Shown here: piece by piece, positions 7,167 to 14,366 of the stretch
Numbering within the stretch: the stretch's first letter is position 1
Layout: each line of letters begins with the position of its first letter
Assembly (NCBI GenBank): GCA_028274825.1
Contig: JAQCMZ010000145.1
Span: forward strand, 1 to 21,111
Source of the DNA: Haloferacaceae archaeon
Lineage (GTDB): Archaea; Halobacteriota; Halobacteria; Halobacteriales; Haloferacaceae
Direction: 5' to 3'
DNA: 21,111 nucleotides
Program-made: the position numbers and the translations under genes
The notes under the pieces: model-generated
Told to the model about the DNA's origin: nothing
The model's database searches: none
Seen by the model: the letters and a program-made list of their open reading frames with translations, nothing else

Positions 7167-8498
7167 ATGTCACAGAAGCGGGCTGAGGCGGCAGGCCCGA
7201 TCGATGCATTCAGGCAGTTTTTCGGGCTTCGCCGAGATGTCCTGGTGTTGTCGGTGGCGATGTTTGCCTTCTCGCTGGGCTTTCAGATGACGAGCCGATA
7301 TCTCCCCGAATACATGGTTGCGCTGGGAGCCAGCGGATTCGTCGTTGGTCTGTTCGGAACGTTCGGCAACGTGATCTCGGCGGTGTACCCGTATCCTGGC
7401 GGAGTCATCTCGGACAAACTGGGCTCTCGATATTCGCTGACACTGTTCGGACTCCTGTCGACGCTCGGATTCGCGGCGTGGCTATTCGCGCCCGGGATTG
7501 GAACGGTCGAAATCGGTGGTGTCACCGTCCGACCGTGGGTCTGGGTGTTCGTCGGGCTCATGTTCGCGCAGGCCTGGAAATCGTTTGGACTGGGGGCGTC
7601 GTTCGCGGTGGTCAAACAGGCGAGTGACCCCTCCCGGTTGGCGGCAGGCTTTGCCAGCACAGAGACGTTCCGTCGGACGGCATTTTTACTCGGGCCGGTA
7701 CTCGCAGCGATTCTTATCGGGCTGAGTTCGGAGTTTACCGTCAGTTTCCAGTTCGTGCTGGCAGTGGCAGTGCTATTCGGAGCTGGCGGAACTGTAGCCC
7801 AGCACGTGTTGTATGACGCAAGTCAGGACACTCTCGGTGGCTCATTTGATGGTCTGACACAGATCCGTGAGGATCTGGCCGAGATGCCGACAGAACTGCG
7901 ACCGCTGCTGGTAGGAGACACTCTCGTCCGATTCGCGAACGGAATGGTGTACGTGTTTTTCGTGTTGGTAGTCACCCAGATTGCGGGTGTCGGTCTCGAA
8001 GGGACTCTCTCGCTTTTGGGCGCCTCTTACAGAATCGATCTGTCACCGCAAGCGTTTTTCGGCTACTTACTGGGCTTAGAAATGCTGGTGGCGTTACTCG
8101 TGATGGCACCCGCCGCGAAACTCGCAGAACGGGTGGGACTGAAACCTGTGGTGGCTGCTGGGTTTGCCGTCTACGCGGTGTTTCCGGGTGTGTTGATCAA
8201 CACACCGGAAACCGCCGCAGCGATGGCAGTCGTGTTCGCGTTTTCTGGACTCCGGTTCGCGGGACTCCCCTCGCATAAGGCGCTGATCGTAGGTCCAGCC
8301 GAACAGGGCTCTGGCGGACGTGTCACCGGGTCCTACTATCTTCTTCGAAACACAATCGTCATCCCAAGCGCGGCGCTTGGGGGGTACCTCTGGGAATTCG
8401 TCAGCCCGACCGTCGCCTTCTCAGTGGCTGCCGGGATCGGGCTGGTCGGAACGGGTTACTTCCTCGTGTACGGTGAGGAATTCGACGCGTATCGCTGA
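7167..8498 (+). CDS. Major facilitator superfamily (MFS) transporter
   Basis: A 443-residue polytopic membrane protein with about twelve hydrophobic segments. The first follows a short cytoplasmic N-terminus (VLVLSVAMFAFSLGFQM). The MFS motif A between helices 2 and 3 is visible as GGVISDKLGSRYSL. A long, more polar stretch near the middle (about residues 215-250, DASQDTLGGSFDGLTQIRED) is the loop between the two halves. I cannot tell the substrate; drug or metabolite efflux is common in this group. The reading frame extends upstream to 6879 across the end of the Bat-type gene, but the TATA box at 7138-7143 places the start at 7167. It is followed by the mobile-element-scarred gap. Confidence 0.85.
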   Translation: MSQKRAEAAGPIDAFRQFFGLRRDVLVLSVAMFAFSLGFQMTSRYLPEYMVALGASGFVVGLFGTFGNVISAVYPYPGGVISDKLGSRYSLTLFGLLSTLGFAAWLFAPGIGTVEIGGVTVRPWVWVFVGLMFAQAWKSFGLGASFAVVKQASDPSRLAAGFASTETFRRTAFLLGPVLAAILIGLSSEFTVSFQFVLAVAVLFGAGGTVAQHVLYDASQDTLGGSFDGLTQIREDLAEMPTELRPLLVGDTLVRFANGMVYVFFVLVVTQIAGVGLEGTLSLLGASYRIDLSPQAFFGYLLGLEMLVALLVMAPAAKLAERVGLKPVVAAGFAVYAVFPGVLINTPETAAAMAVVFAFSGLRFAGLPSHKALIVGPAEQGSGGRVTGSYYLLRNTIVIPSAALGGYLWEFVSPTVAFSVAAGIGLVGTGYFLVYGEEFDAYR

Positions 8499-8590
8499 TA
8501 TATCGTCGCGCTCCGCTGTTAGCTGTGTTCGGTCGTCGGGAGTCTGCTCGATACTGAAGTGAGTCAACTCCCAACGGCTGTCGGACTGCG

Positions 8591-8630
8591 TTATTGACAT
8601 CCTCCGGGCGCGTCGGCGAGGATTCCCACG
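8591..8630 (-). mobile_element. IS200/IS605-type end hairpin (remnant)
   Basis: TTGACATCCTCC is followed by a short GC-rich segment and GCGAGGATTCCC; ATCCTC (8599-8604) pairs with GAGGAT (8618-8623). In haloarchaea, GGGAATCC, stem, GGAGGATGTCAA (reading the minus strand) is a recurrent end structure 3' of tnpB-like genes. No such gene is present here. Confidence 0.5.
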
Positions 8631-8908
8631 GCACTGGGCCGCTGGTGTAGGATAGTGTGGGTTGTCGCCCTCCGACGCGGAACGCGACTGGCTGTGCCAC
8701 GCAGCCGGGACTCCTCTCTTCTCCTCGGCACGAGGACTCGGAGTTACGGTCGCTGACTCCGCCCTGAGTTCCAGCACAGAACGGGTGTTTCTGCCTGCAA
8801 TCAGACCACCCCGATAGTGGCCGATTACACGGGCAGACCGCCTTGGTTGGTATTTCGCATTTTTCTGATTGAATTGAATCTGTCGTATGCGACTGAATTC
8901 TCACGAGA

Positions 8909-8950
8909 GTCGGATTCATCCCCGCCGACGGGCGGGGCTTTCTCCTCGGT
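8909..8950 (-). mobile_element. IS200/IS605-type right end, reRNA-scaffold-like (remnant)
   Basis: GTCGGATTCATCC is followed by a 7-bp stem with a 4-base loop (CCCCGCC 8920-8926, GGCGGGG 8931-8937) and then CTTTCTCCTCG. Read on the minus strand it is the same structure as the plus-strand copy at 21013-21053. The flanks of the stem are nearly identical between the two, while the stem and loop differ slightly, as in diverged copies of one element family. Confidence 0.65.
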
Positions 8951-8959
8951 TCTCAGTAA

Positions 8960-8979
8960 CCCACCGCTGAAGCGGTGGG
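8960..8979 (+). mobile_element. IS200/IS605-like terminal hairpin
   Basis: CCCACCGCT and AGCGGTGGG form a perfect 9-bp stem with a 2-base loop, followed by CTT. The tract GTGGGCTT also follows the stem of the minus-strand hairpin at 14347-14366, which suggests both are ends bound by a TnpA-type transposase. Confidence 0.5.
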
Positions 8980-9181
8980 CTTGCCGGTGGACTCTCAGGT
9001 TTCGCGCTCCACAGTCGAAAGCCACAGACCTGTTCGGTTCTAAGAAAGGGCTTTCTCAGCCGAGATCCAGACTGTGAGTCTCCCCGTGGCGGCGTCTGCA
9101 CGGTTCGGGCCCGATCGATTCTTCTCGAACGGAGCGTGTTCACCACGATAAGCGAGTCTTCACGCCGTGAAGCCGGAGGTC

Positions 9182-10450
9182 TCAGTCGAATCGGCGGCGA
9201 ATACTCTCGGCATGCGCCTCGAGTCCCTCGGCCTCAGCGAGTGTCGTCACGGTCTCACTGAGTTCTTCTAGCCCGTCACGGTCGAACCGCTGGACCGTCG
9301 TCGTCCGAACGAACTCGTCGACAGACAGGCCGCCGTATCGTTTGGCCCCTCCGTTCGTCGGGAGGACGTGGTTGGTCCCGGACGCGTAATCGCCTGCCGC
9401 GACAGGCGTGTGTGCTCCCAAGAAAACACTGCCTGCGCTGTCGATCCGGTCGAGAACCGCTTCGTCATCTTCGGCCATAATCGAGAGATGTTCGGCCGCG
9501 TATTCTTCCGCGAACAGTACCGCTTCCGACATTGATCGGGCGAGCAACACTCCTGAGGCATCGTTGTCCAGCGCCGAGCGGATCGTCGACTCACGCTCCC
9601 GCTGTTCGAGTGTCGTCTCGACTTCCGCGACGACTGCCGCTGCGAGATTCGAGTCGTCCGTCACCGCTACGACGGAGGCGTTGGGATCGTGTTCTGCCTG
9701 TGCAAGGAGATCTGCCGCGACAATCGCCGGCGATGCAGTCCCGTCAGCCAACACTAACACTTCACTCGGCCCGGCGAGAAAGTCGATCGCAACGTCTCCT
9801 CTCACCGTCGCTTTTGCGGCGGTGACCCACCGATTCCCCGGGCCAACGATCTTCTGGGCTGGAGTGATTGTCTCAGTCCCGTAGGCCATACCAGCGACAG
9901 CCTGCGCCCCGCCGACAGCATACACTGCGTCTGCACCGGCCTCGTGAATGGCCGCGAGTGTCGCAGGATGCATCTCTTCGGCAGGCGGAGTCGCGACACC
10001 GACGTGTTCGACACCGGCGACCTTCGCGGGGATGACCCCCATGAGGACGCTCGACGGATACGCTGCTGTCCCGCCGGGCGCGTACACCCCGACTCGTTCG
10101 AGTGGGCGAAATCGTCGGCCCAACTCCCGTCCGTCGAAATCTTCCCGCCAGTCTTCTCGTGACTGCTGTTCGTGAAACGCTCGAATATTGTCGGCTGCTG
10201 TCGCGATTGCCTCCGAGAGGTCGGCATCGATCTCGGCGGCGGCACGTTCCGCCTCGTCAGTCACGTCGATATTCCCGATATCGATCCCGTCGAAGTCGCT
10301 GGTGAACTCTCGGACAGCGGCGTCCCCTTCCGCCCGAACACGCTCGACGATATCGCGGACATCATCTTGGACGGCATCGATACCCGCATCTCGCCGGAAG
10401 AACGCGTGTCGTTCTCCTTTGGAGAGATCGGCGATTTTCCGCGTTTCCAT
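9182..10450 (-). CDS. hisD: Histidinol dehydrogenase HisD
   Basis: HisD carries out the last two steps of histidine synthesis, oxidising L-histidinol to L-histidine with two NAD+ and a zinc ion. The 422 residues show the family blocks in order: RRFRPLERVGVYAPGG near residue 100, YPSSVLMGVIPAKVAGV, the GPGN loop (KIVGPGNRWV), DFLAGPSEVLVLAD, LLAQAEHDPNA with metal-site residues, AAEHLSI, and the C-terminal GDYASGTNHVLPTNG. Length is normal and nothing is missing. The frame extends to 10594, but the upstream part is Arg/Cys-rich and unlike the family. ATG 10450 gives the usual METRKIADL start, with a weak TATA-like TCCTTAGC at about 10474-10481. No other his gene is adjacent. Confidence 0.93.
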   Translation of the reverse strand: METRKIADLSKGERHAFFRRDAGIDAVQDDVRDIVERVRAEGDAAVREFTSDFDGIDIGNIDVTDEAERAAAEIDADLSEAIATAADNIRAFHEQQSREDWREDFDGRELGRRFRPLERVGVYAPGGTAAYPSSVLMGVIPAKVAGVEHVGVATPPAEEMHPATLAAIHEAGADAVYAVGGAQAVAGMAYGTETITPAQKIVGPGNRWVTAAKATVRGDVAIDFLAGPSEVLVLADGTASPAIVAADLLAQAEHDPNASVVAVTDDSNLAAAVVAEVETTLEQRERESTIRSALDNDASGVLLARSMSEAVLFAEEYAAEHLSIMAEDDEAVLDRIDSAGSVFLGAHTPVAAGDYASGTNHVLPTNGGAKRYGGLSVDEFVRTTTVQRFDRDGLEELSETVTTLAEAEGLEAHAESIRRRFD

Positions 10451-10625
10451 ACGAACGTGTGTATCGGGGCCCGCTAAGGAGTTCCGGAACAGACCCGACA
10501 GTGTCGTGCACCGAACTAAGACGACTGCCAGTCTCGTCCAGAATGGGACGGGGTGGCCGTAGCGACAGACTCCTGAGAGCCCACTCTCATTCAATCGTCA
10601 GTTATTAGATCAGGAATGAGGTGAG

Positions 10626-10642
10626 CGTTCACTAATTGAACG
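10626..10642. promoter_or_regulatory. Inverted repeat, possible operator
   Basis: CGTTCA and TGAACG are separated by CTAAT. The 6-base arms with a 5-base spacer look like a dimeric regulator site, but it lies about 175 bases before hisD, far from the expected promoter. Its role is unknown. Confidence 0.3.
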
Positions 10643-10664
10643 GTGTGACAAAATCCCCTCCTCT

Positions 10665-10714
10665 TGTTGTGTCGCGTTGTGCCGCATCATCTCGTATCAT
10701 ATCGTGTCGTATCG
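10665..10714. repeat. Degenerate pentanucleotide repeat, about ten units
   Basis: In register every five bases the sequence reads TGTTG, TGTCG, CGTTG, TGCCG, CATCA, TCTCG, TATCA, TATCG, TGTCG, TATCG. The consensus is T-R-T-C-G. It is non-coding, and the frame is held over 50 bases without insertion. Confidence 0.6.
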
Positions 10715-10841
10715 ATTTATCTAGCCTTCTCCCGAGTCGATGCTGTATCTCAGTCTGCCACGAGATGCACTCAGAGAGCGGTTCCATCGCGGTGCAGAAT
10801 TCCCTCGACGTGACACGGGATAGCTGACGACCTGAGAGCGC

Positions 10842-12617
10842 TCAGGGGAAGGGATGATACGCACGATCGTGGCGAGATTCAAATCCCATCGACTGGGGGA
10901 CATCAGTCGCTCGGGCGCCAAAGAACGGGTCACCCGTGAACAGGGGTTGTGCCGTTGGAGCGACGACTCTGACGGCTTCGAACCCGAGGGCTGCCACGTC
11001 TCGGGTCGTTATCCGGGACAGGTACGGATCGAGTCCGGCGTCGACCACCCGCTCGACGAGAGTGTCTAACTCCTCGCGTCCCGTGCGTTCTGGTGTGCCG
11101 AGCCCTGCAGCCGGGATCGACCCCGATGGGGCAAAGAAATCCTGTGTTTCCGGAGGATATTCCGCGTGATACGAGATCGCTCCACCCTCTTCGGCGGCTT
11201 GCTCTGGACCCATGGCCCGTAGTTCCATCCAGTTTTGCAGCGCTTCCGACAGCGCCGACCGGGCGGCGACGACCGGGTCCAGAGCCGCCCCCGACCCCGC
11301 CGCGAATCGCAGCCAATTGGGTTCTCCGTCTGAGTCTCCCGTCGATTCGCCGTCTTCACCGGAGACACCAACTGCCACGACGGGCACGTCCACGTCGGCC
11401 GTCACCAAGACTGGTGAGACTGACAGCCCCTCGGCTCGGGCTCGTTTACAGAGTGTTTCAAATCCGTCGTCGTCAATCTCGAGACCGAGCGGCTCGAACG
11501 TGGAATACCAGGCGATCATCGTGGCGTCACGCTCGATCACCTCGTACAATCCCGAAAGCGCTGCCTCGACAGTCGAACTCCCCAGGCCGAGCCCGGTCGT
11601 GATCGCCGGTTTGAAGCGCCGTTCCGGGGGCGGATAGTGGACGAACTCTCCCGGCAACTGGACAGGCTCTCCCGACTCGAGATGGATCCCGCTCACCCAC
11701 GGAATCTGAGAAGAGGCCTGCAGTGATCCTGATTCTGAGCCTAATCTCGACTCCGATCTCGATCCCGATCCAGATCCAGACCACTCTTGTGGCGTGACGA
11801 ATCGCGATGGCTCCACCGGGTTCGGGAGTTCCTCAAGAGACGCCTGTCGGAATCCCGGGTCGCGATACACACCGGCGGCGTACCGTTCCAGACCCTCACC
11901 GAGAGCCTTCATGAAGCCAGTATTCCAGTCCGCATCGGCGCCGCCAGCGAACTCTGCAGCGCGGTGATCGCTGAATTCCTCTGTATCGGCCGTCGCAGCC
12001 ACGTAATACGGCACCGGAAACGACTCTCGTTCACCAACCTGGGTAATGGGGCCGACCCGGTCGTCGATTGCTCTTTCACCGGCAGCGACCGCCTTTTCAA
12101 GACTGACTGGCTCGTACTCAAGTGAGACGTCTCTGTCGCGGCCGGGATCGCACTCACAGTTCGGGACGGGCAACAGCGTCCGTTGAGTACCGGGGACCTC
12201 TGTTACCGTATCGCCCACCGGGTCTCCGGCTAATAACTGGACGAATCGACGGCCAGCCGTAGCGCCGGCCAAACGCACTGCTGAACGGACGCCGCTCGGC
12301 TGGTCGATAGTCTCCGTTTCACCAGCAGCCACCCGGTGTGACAGACACCGATAACAGGTGTCGCCGAATACCGTGACAGACGCATCGATATTAGCTATCG
12401 GATGACCGCCGATTCCACCCACTTCGACTCCGATCCACCGGTCGAGAGCGGAATCAGCTGTTCGGAAAACCCGGTCGCCGGTAGTGGCAACAATCACTCC
12501 GGTATCGAATCCGTCGAGTTGGTCTGAATCCACCGACATGACGTTCACATCGAGATCGCCCAATGCTGTATCGATTTCTTCTGCAGCAGGCCCCTCTCCC
12601 ACGAGTGCGACATCCAT
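10842..12617 (-). CDS. YcaO-domain protein with N-terminal Cys-pair (E1-like) domain
   Basis: YcaO enzymes use ATP to activate peptide amides, making azolines, thioamides or macroamidines, or act in still unassigned roles. In this 591-residue protein the ATP-site signatures are clear: LGEGLERYAAG (Glu241, Glu244, Arg245), GSSTVEAALSGLYEVIERD (Glu351, Glu359, Glu362) and ARSALSEALQNW. The N-terminal 200 residues hold IGGHPIANIDASVTVFGDTC with the pair Cys88/Cys91 (CYRC) and Cys154/Cys156 (CEC). They resemble the zinc-binding E1/ThiF-like partner domain of TOMM cyclodehydratases. A Ser/Gly-rich linker (about 280-304) interrupts the YcaO domain. The C-terminus HPFP is proline-rich, as in many YcaO enzymes. 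TTTTTCGCTAGT on the minus strand, about 26 bases before ATG 12617, may be the promoter. No partner or precursor gene is adjacent. Confidence 0.85.
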   Translation of the reverse strand: MDVALVGEGPAAEEIDTALGDLDVNVMSVDSDQLDGFDTGVIVATTGDRVFRTADSALDRWIGVEVGGIGGHPIANIDASVTVFGDTCYRCLSHRVAAGETETIDQPSGVRSAVRLAGATAGRRFVQLLAGDPVGDTVTEVPGTQRTLLPVPNCECDPGRDRDVSLEYEPVSLEKAVAAGERAIDDRVGPITQVGERESFPVPYYVAATADTEEFSDHRAAEFAGGADADWNTGFMKALGEGLERYAAGVYRDPGFRQASLEELPNPVEPSRFVTPQEWSGSGSGSRSESRLGSESGSLQASSQIPWVSGIHLESGEPVQLPGEFVHYPPPERRFKPAITTGLGLGSSTVEAALSGLYEVIERDATMIAWYSTFEPLGLEIDDDGFETLCKRARAEGLSVSPVLVTADVDVPVVAVGVSGEDGESTGDSDGEPNWLRFAAGSGAALDPVVAARSALSEALQNWMELRAMGPEQAAEEGGAISYHAEYPPETQDFFAPSGSIPAAGLGTPERTGREELDTLVERVVDAGLDPYLSRITTRDVAALGFEAVRVVAPTAQPLFTGDPFFGARATDVPQSMGFESRHDRAYHPFP

Positions 12618-12882
12618 GCGGATACGGACGATGGGACTAGCGAAAAACCCAACGCCCTAGCTGAACCCCGTCGTTCGTCTCGGATTAAAGCCGGATCGCC
12701 CCTCGAAACGAAGACACACAATGAACACATTACCAGCCGAATGACCGGACGCTGCGAACTCGTGACTCCGGCTGGTCCCGACCGGCAGAAAACCAAACAG
12801 AAAAGGGTGTCATAGAACGGTTGGCATGGGTTTCTGACATCGGTCGAGAGGACTGCTATTGCTGCTTTTGAATGGCGGCACC

Positions 12883-13104
12883 ATGTTTTCTCTCTCAGAC
12901 GCCGGGGTTCTGGAAGCTCCTGAGGTGTGTGAATCGTTCTATAACACCCTGAAACAGAAGGGAACAAAAACAGATAGACGAAATCTGACCCGAGCAGAGC
13001 AGAAGTCAGATGCCACTCGCGGGCTATCTGCAGGCGAAACAGGCCGAGTGCCTCGGGACTTGACCCCGAGGCGGTTCACTCACCGGAGGAAACGTGATTT
13101 CTAG
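12883..13104 (+). CDS. Candidate small protein, 73 aa
   Basis: ATG 12883 opens a frame beginning MFSLSDAGVLEAPEVCESFY. The first third looks protein-like; the rest is very basic (ending THRRKRDF), unlike typical haloarchaeal proteins. It ends 10 bases before the stop of convergent tbsP. The AT content 26 bases upstream (GCTATTG) is a poor TATA box. I recognise no family. An overlapping 26-codon frame at 12872-12952 also exists. Chance is a real possibility. Confidence 0.2.
   Translation: MFSLSDAGVLEAPEVCESFYNTLKQKGTKTDRRNLTRAEQKSDATRGLSAGETGRVPRDLTPRRFTHRRKRDF
13051..13071 (-). terminator. Hairpin 3' of tbsP, possible terminator
   Basis: CCTCGGG (13051-13057) pairs with CCCGAGG (13065-13071) across a 7-base loop. 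It lies about 45 bases beyond the tbsP stop on the minus strand and is followed by a mildly T-rich CTGTTTCG. It could equally be part of a plus-strand RNA. Confidence 0.35.
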
Positions 13105-13114
13105 CGAGTGGTCT

Positions 13115-13930
13115 TCAAGCGAGAATGGAGCTCGTGACGCCGGCGAGGTCGTCAGTACTCGCGTTTGTGAGTCGTTCATCGCCCAGTTTCAGACGGAGAC
13201 GCGGACGGCCAACGTCGATAGGCACTTTCTCTGTGTCGATCAGATCGACATCTTCGAGCCGGGTTTTCGTGCGCGAGAAGGTCGCCTTCGAGGCGATACC
13301 GATATCTTCGCCCCACTTGGAGATATCGTACAACAGTTCCTCGTTGCGAGCAGCCACGAGAAGCGAGACGGTCACCTCGTCGAGCCCCTGACCGTTACCT
13401 CGAGCCGTCTCCATAGACGCCATGACGGAATCGAAGTCTTCGCGTGTGTCACTGCCGATATCGTCCGAGAGAGTGTCCCGGACCTGGCTGATCGCGGGGG
13501 TCCGGAGACTGTACATTTCTGCGGCCCCGAATCTCTTAGAGTACTCTTCGTACACTGTCGACACGAATTCGTCATCTTCTGATGTCATCGCGGCGACGGC
13601 GTCACCCGCTCCGACGAGTGCTGTCACGGCTGTGTCCGACGCCAGCAGCGAGTTGTCGGCCCCGTCTGTGAGAATCCGGAGTGTGAGGTCCTCTGTGTTG
13701 ATGAGATCGGCGGCTCGTGAGGCGATCAGGAAGTCATTCATAGCCTCCTTGAGAACTGACTCTCGAGCCAGCATCTGCAGGTTCGGAAGATCTGCGGCGT
13801 CGATCCCTGACTGAACAACCGACTTGATTGTTCGCGCCGACGGGTCTACTACCAACAAATCACCATCCGTCTCTGCGAACACTGAATCGACGATTTCCTC
13901 AATCGAATTTTCGAGTAAATTAGGCTCCAT
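13115..13930 (-). CDS. tbsP: Transcriptional regulator TbsP (DUF5821 family)
   Basis: The 271-residue acidic protein matches the haloarchaeal TbsP/DUF5821 family. The N-terminal half (NLLENSIEEIVDSVF, GDLLVVDPSARTI, VLKEAMNDFLIAS) is an alpha/beta domain. The C-terminal part (about 200-255: LDEVTVSLLVAARNEELLYDIS, KWGEDIGIASKATFSRTKTRL, DTEKVPIDVGRPRLRLKL) is a winged-helix DNA-binding domain and the best conserved segment. From the literature as I recall it, TbsP in Haloferax volcanii acts with TrmB on a glyceraldehyde-3-phosphate dehydrogenase gene. Whether that regulon holds here is inference. A GTG at 13942 is in frame, but ATG 13930 fits the TATA element at 13957-13966 better. Confidence 0.82.
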   Translation of the reverse strand: MEPNLLENSIEEIVDSVFAETDGDLLVVDPSARTIKSVVQSGIDAADLPNLQMLARESVLKEAMNDFLIASRAADLINTEDLTLRILTDGADNSLLASDTAVTALVGAGDAVAAMTSEDDEFVSTVYEEYSKRFGAAEMYSLRTPAISQVRDTLSDDIGSDTREDFDSVMASMETARGNGQGLDEVTVSLLVAARNEELLYDISKWGEDIGIASKATFSRTKTRLEDVDLIDTEKVPIDVGRPRLRLKLGDERLTNASTDDLAGVTSSILA

Positions 13931-13956
13931 GACAATTAACACAATATTCTGGGGTG

Positions 13957-13966
13957 TATTTAAAAT
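13957..13966 (-). promoter_or_regulatory. tbsP TATA box
   Basis: On the minus strand ATTTTAAATA is centred about 31 bases before ATG 13930. It is slightly further than in the neighbours, so a leader of a few bases is likely. Confidence 0.6.
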
Positions 13967-14172
13967 TGGCGAGATGAGTCCGGTTTTAACCCAAAATTTG
14001 CCGGCAGAAACACGTATACCCGTGATTAAGCTGTATCTCGAATAACATATTTTTCCGGTGTAACGCCATGGATGTCAGAAGGCTTTCACTCCGCTGCTGT
14101 GACAGTGAGACACTCCACGCCAGCGGGTTGGCCGCTGACTTTCACGCCTCTGTCTCGGGTGTGGTGCTCATC

Positions 14173-14203
14173 GCTCACCGAGTCGCTTAAAGCGGCGGTG
14201 AGC
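14173..14203. repeat. Strong two-step hairpin
   Basis: GCTCACCG (14173-14180) pairs with CGGTGAGC (14196-14203). Inside it CGCT (14184-14187) pairs with AGCG (14191-14194) around TAA. Nothing coding is near, so it may be an RNA element or a mobile-element remnant. Confidence 0.5.
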
Positions 14204-14346
14204 AAGCATGCCAGGAGGGGTCACCGGGTTCCTGAGACCGATCTTGTAGGCTTTCGTCTCGACCCATTGTGGTCCAGTTGACCGAGCCTGGCGGACAACC
14301 TGACAGTGAGACCCCGAGAGTACTCACAGCAGAAACATCCTGAAAG

Positions 14347-14366
14347 CCCACGACCGTAGTCGCGGG
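14347..14366 (-). mobile_element. IS200/IS605-like terminal hairpin
   Basis: On the minus strand CCCGCGAC, loop TACG, GTCGTGGG forms an 8-bp stem that includes one G-T wobble; the plus-strand version has an A-C mismatch instead. The stem is followed by CTTTCAGG, and GTGGGCTT is shared with the hairpin at 8960-8979. The strand bias of the pairing points to function as minus-strand RNA or single-stranded DNA. Confidence 0.45.

Larger units (their letters stand above)
8499..9181. other. Gene-free stretch with IS200/IS605 end remnants
   Basis: 683 bases between the MFS gene and hisD, with no coding frame that resembles a known protein. It holds three compact hairpins typical of IS200/IS605 termini (8591-8630, 8909-8950, 8960-8979) and nothing recognisable as TnpA or TnpB. 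It may be a decayed element or a non-autonomous derivative of the PATE/MITE kind known from haloarchaea. Confidence 0.5.
10451..10841. other. Gap upstream of hisD
   Basis: 391 bases between the ycaO stop and the hisD start. It holds a 17-base inverted repeat (10626-10642) and a degenerate pentanucleotide repeat (10665-10714). No convincing gene is present in either strand. Confidence 0.5.
12618..13114. other. Gap between tbsP and the YcaO gene
   Basis: 497 bases. It holds two inverted repeats (12983-13011 with 7-bp arms ATCTGAC/GTCAGAT, and 13051-13071), a TATA-like CTATAACA near 12939-12946 on the plus strand, and a weak 73-codon ORF. These could be parts of a small RNA, a small gene, or the tbsP terminator region. 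Confidence 0.4.

Noticed and set aside
10451..10594. N-terminal extension of hisD
   Set aside because: It is Cys/Arg-rich and unlike the family; METRKIADL at 10450 is the normal start.
10874..10892. GATTCAAATCCCA, resembling a tRNA T-arm
   Set aside because: It lies inside the conserved C-terminal coding region of the YcaO gene (SMGFESRH on the other strand), and no acceptor, D or anticodon stems can be formed around it.
13084..13582. Plus-strand ORF with a good-looking GGAGG upstream of a GTG at 13094
   Set aside because: It lies almost wholly antisense to tbsP and has no recognisable domains. The minus-strand frame matches a conserved family, and the local genes do not use Shine-Dalgarno sites.
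14072..14281. 69-codon plus-strand frame (MSEGFHSAAV...) as a possible tnpB fragment
   Set aside because: It shows no TnpB zinc-ribbon or RuvC motif. It contains the hairpin at 14173-14203 and is more likely translated non-coding mobile-element sequence.
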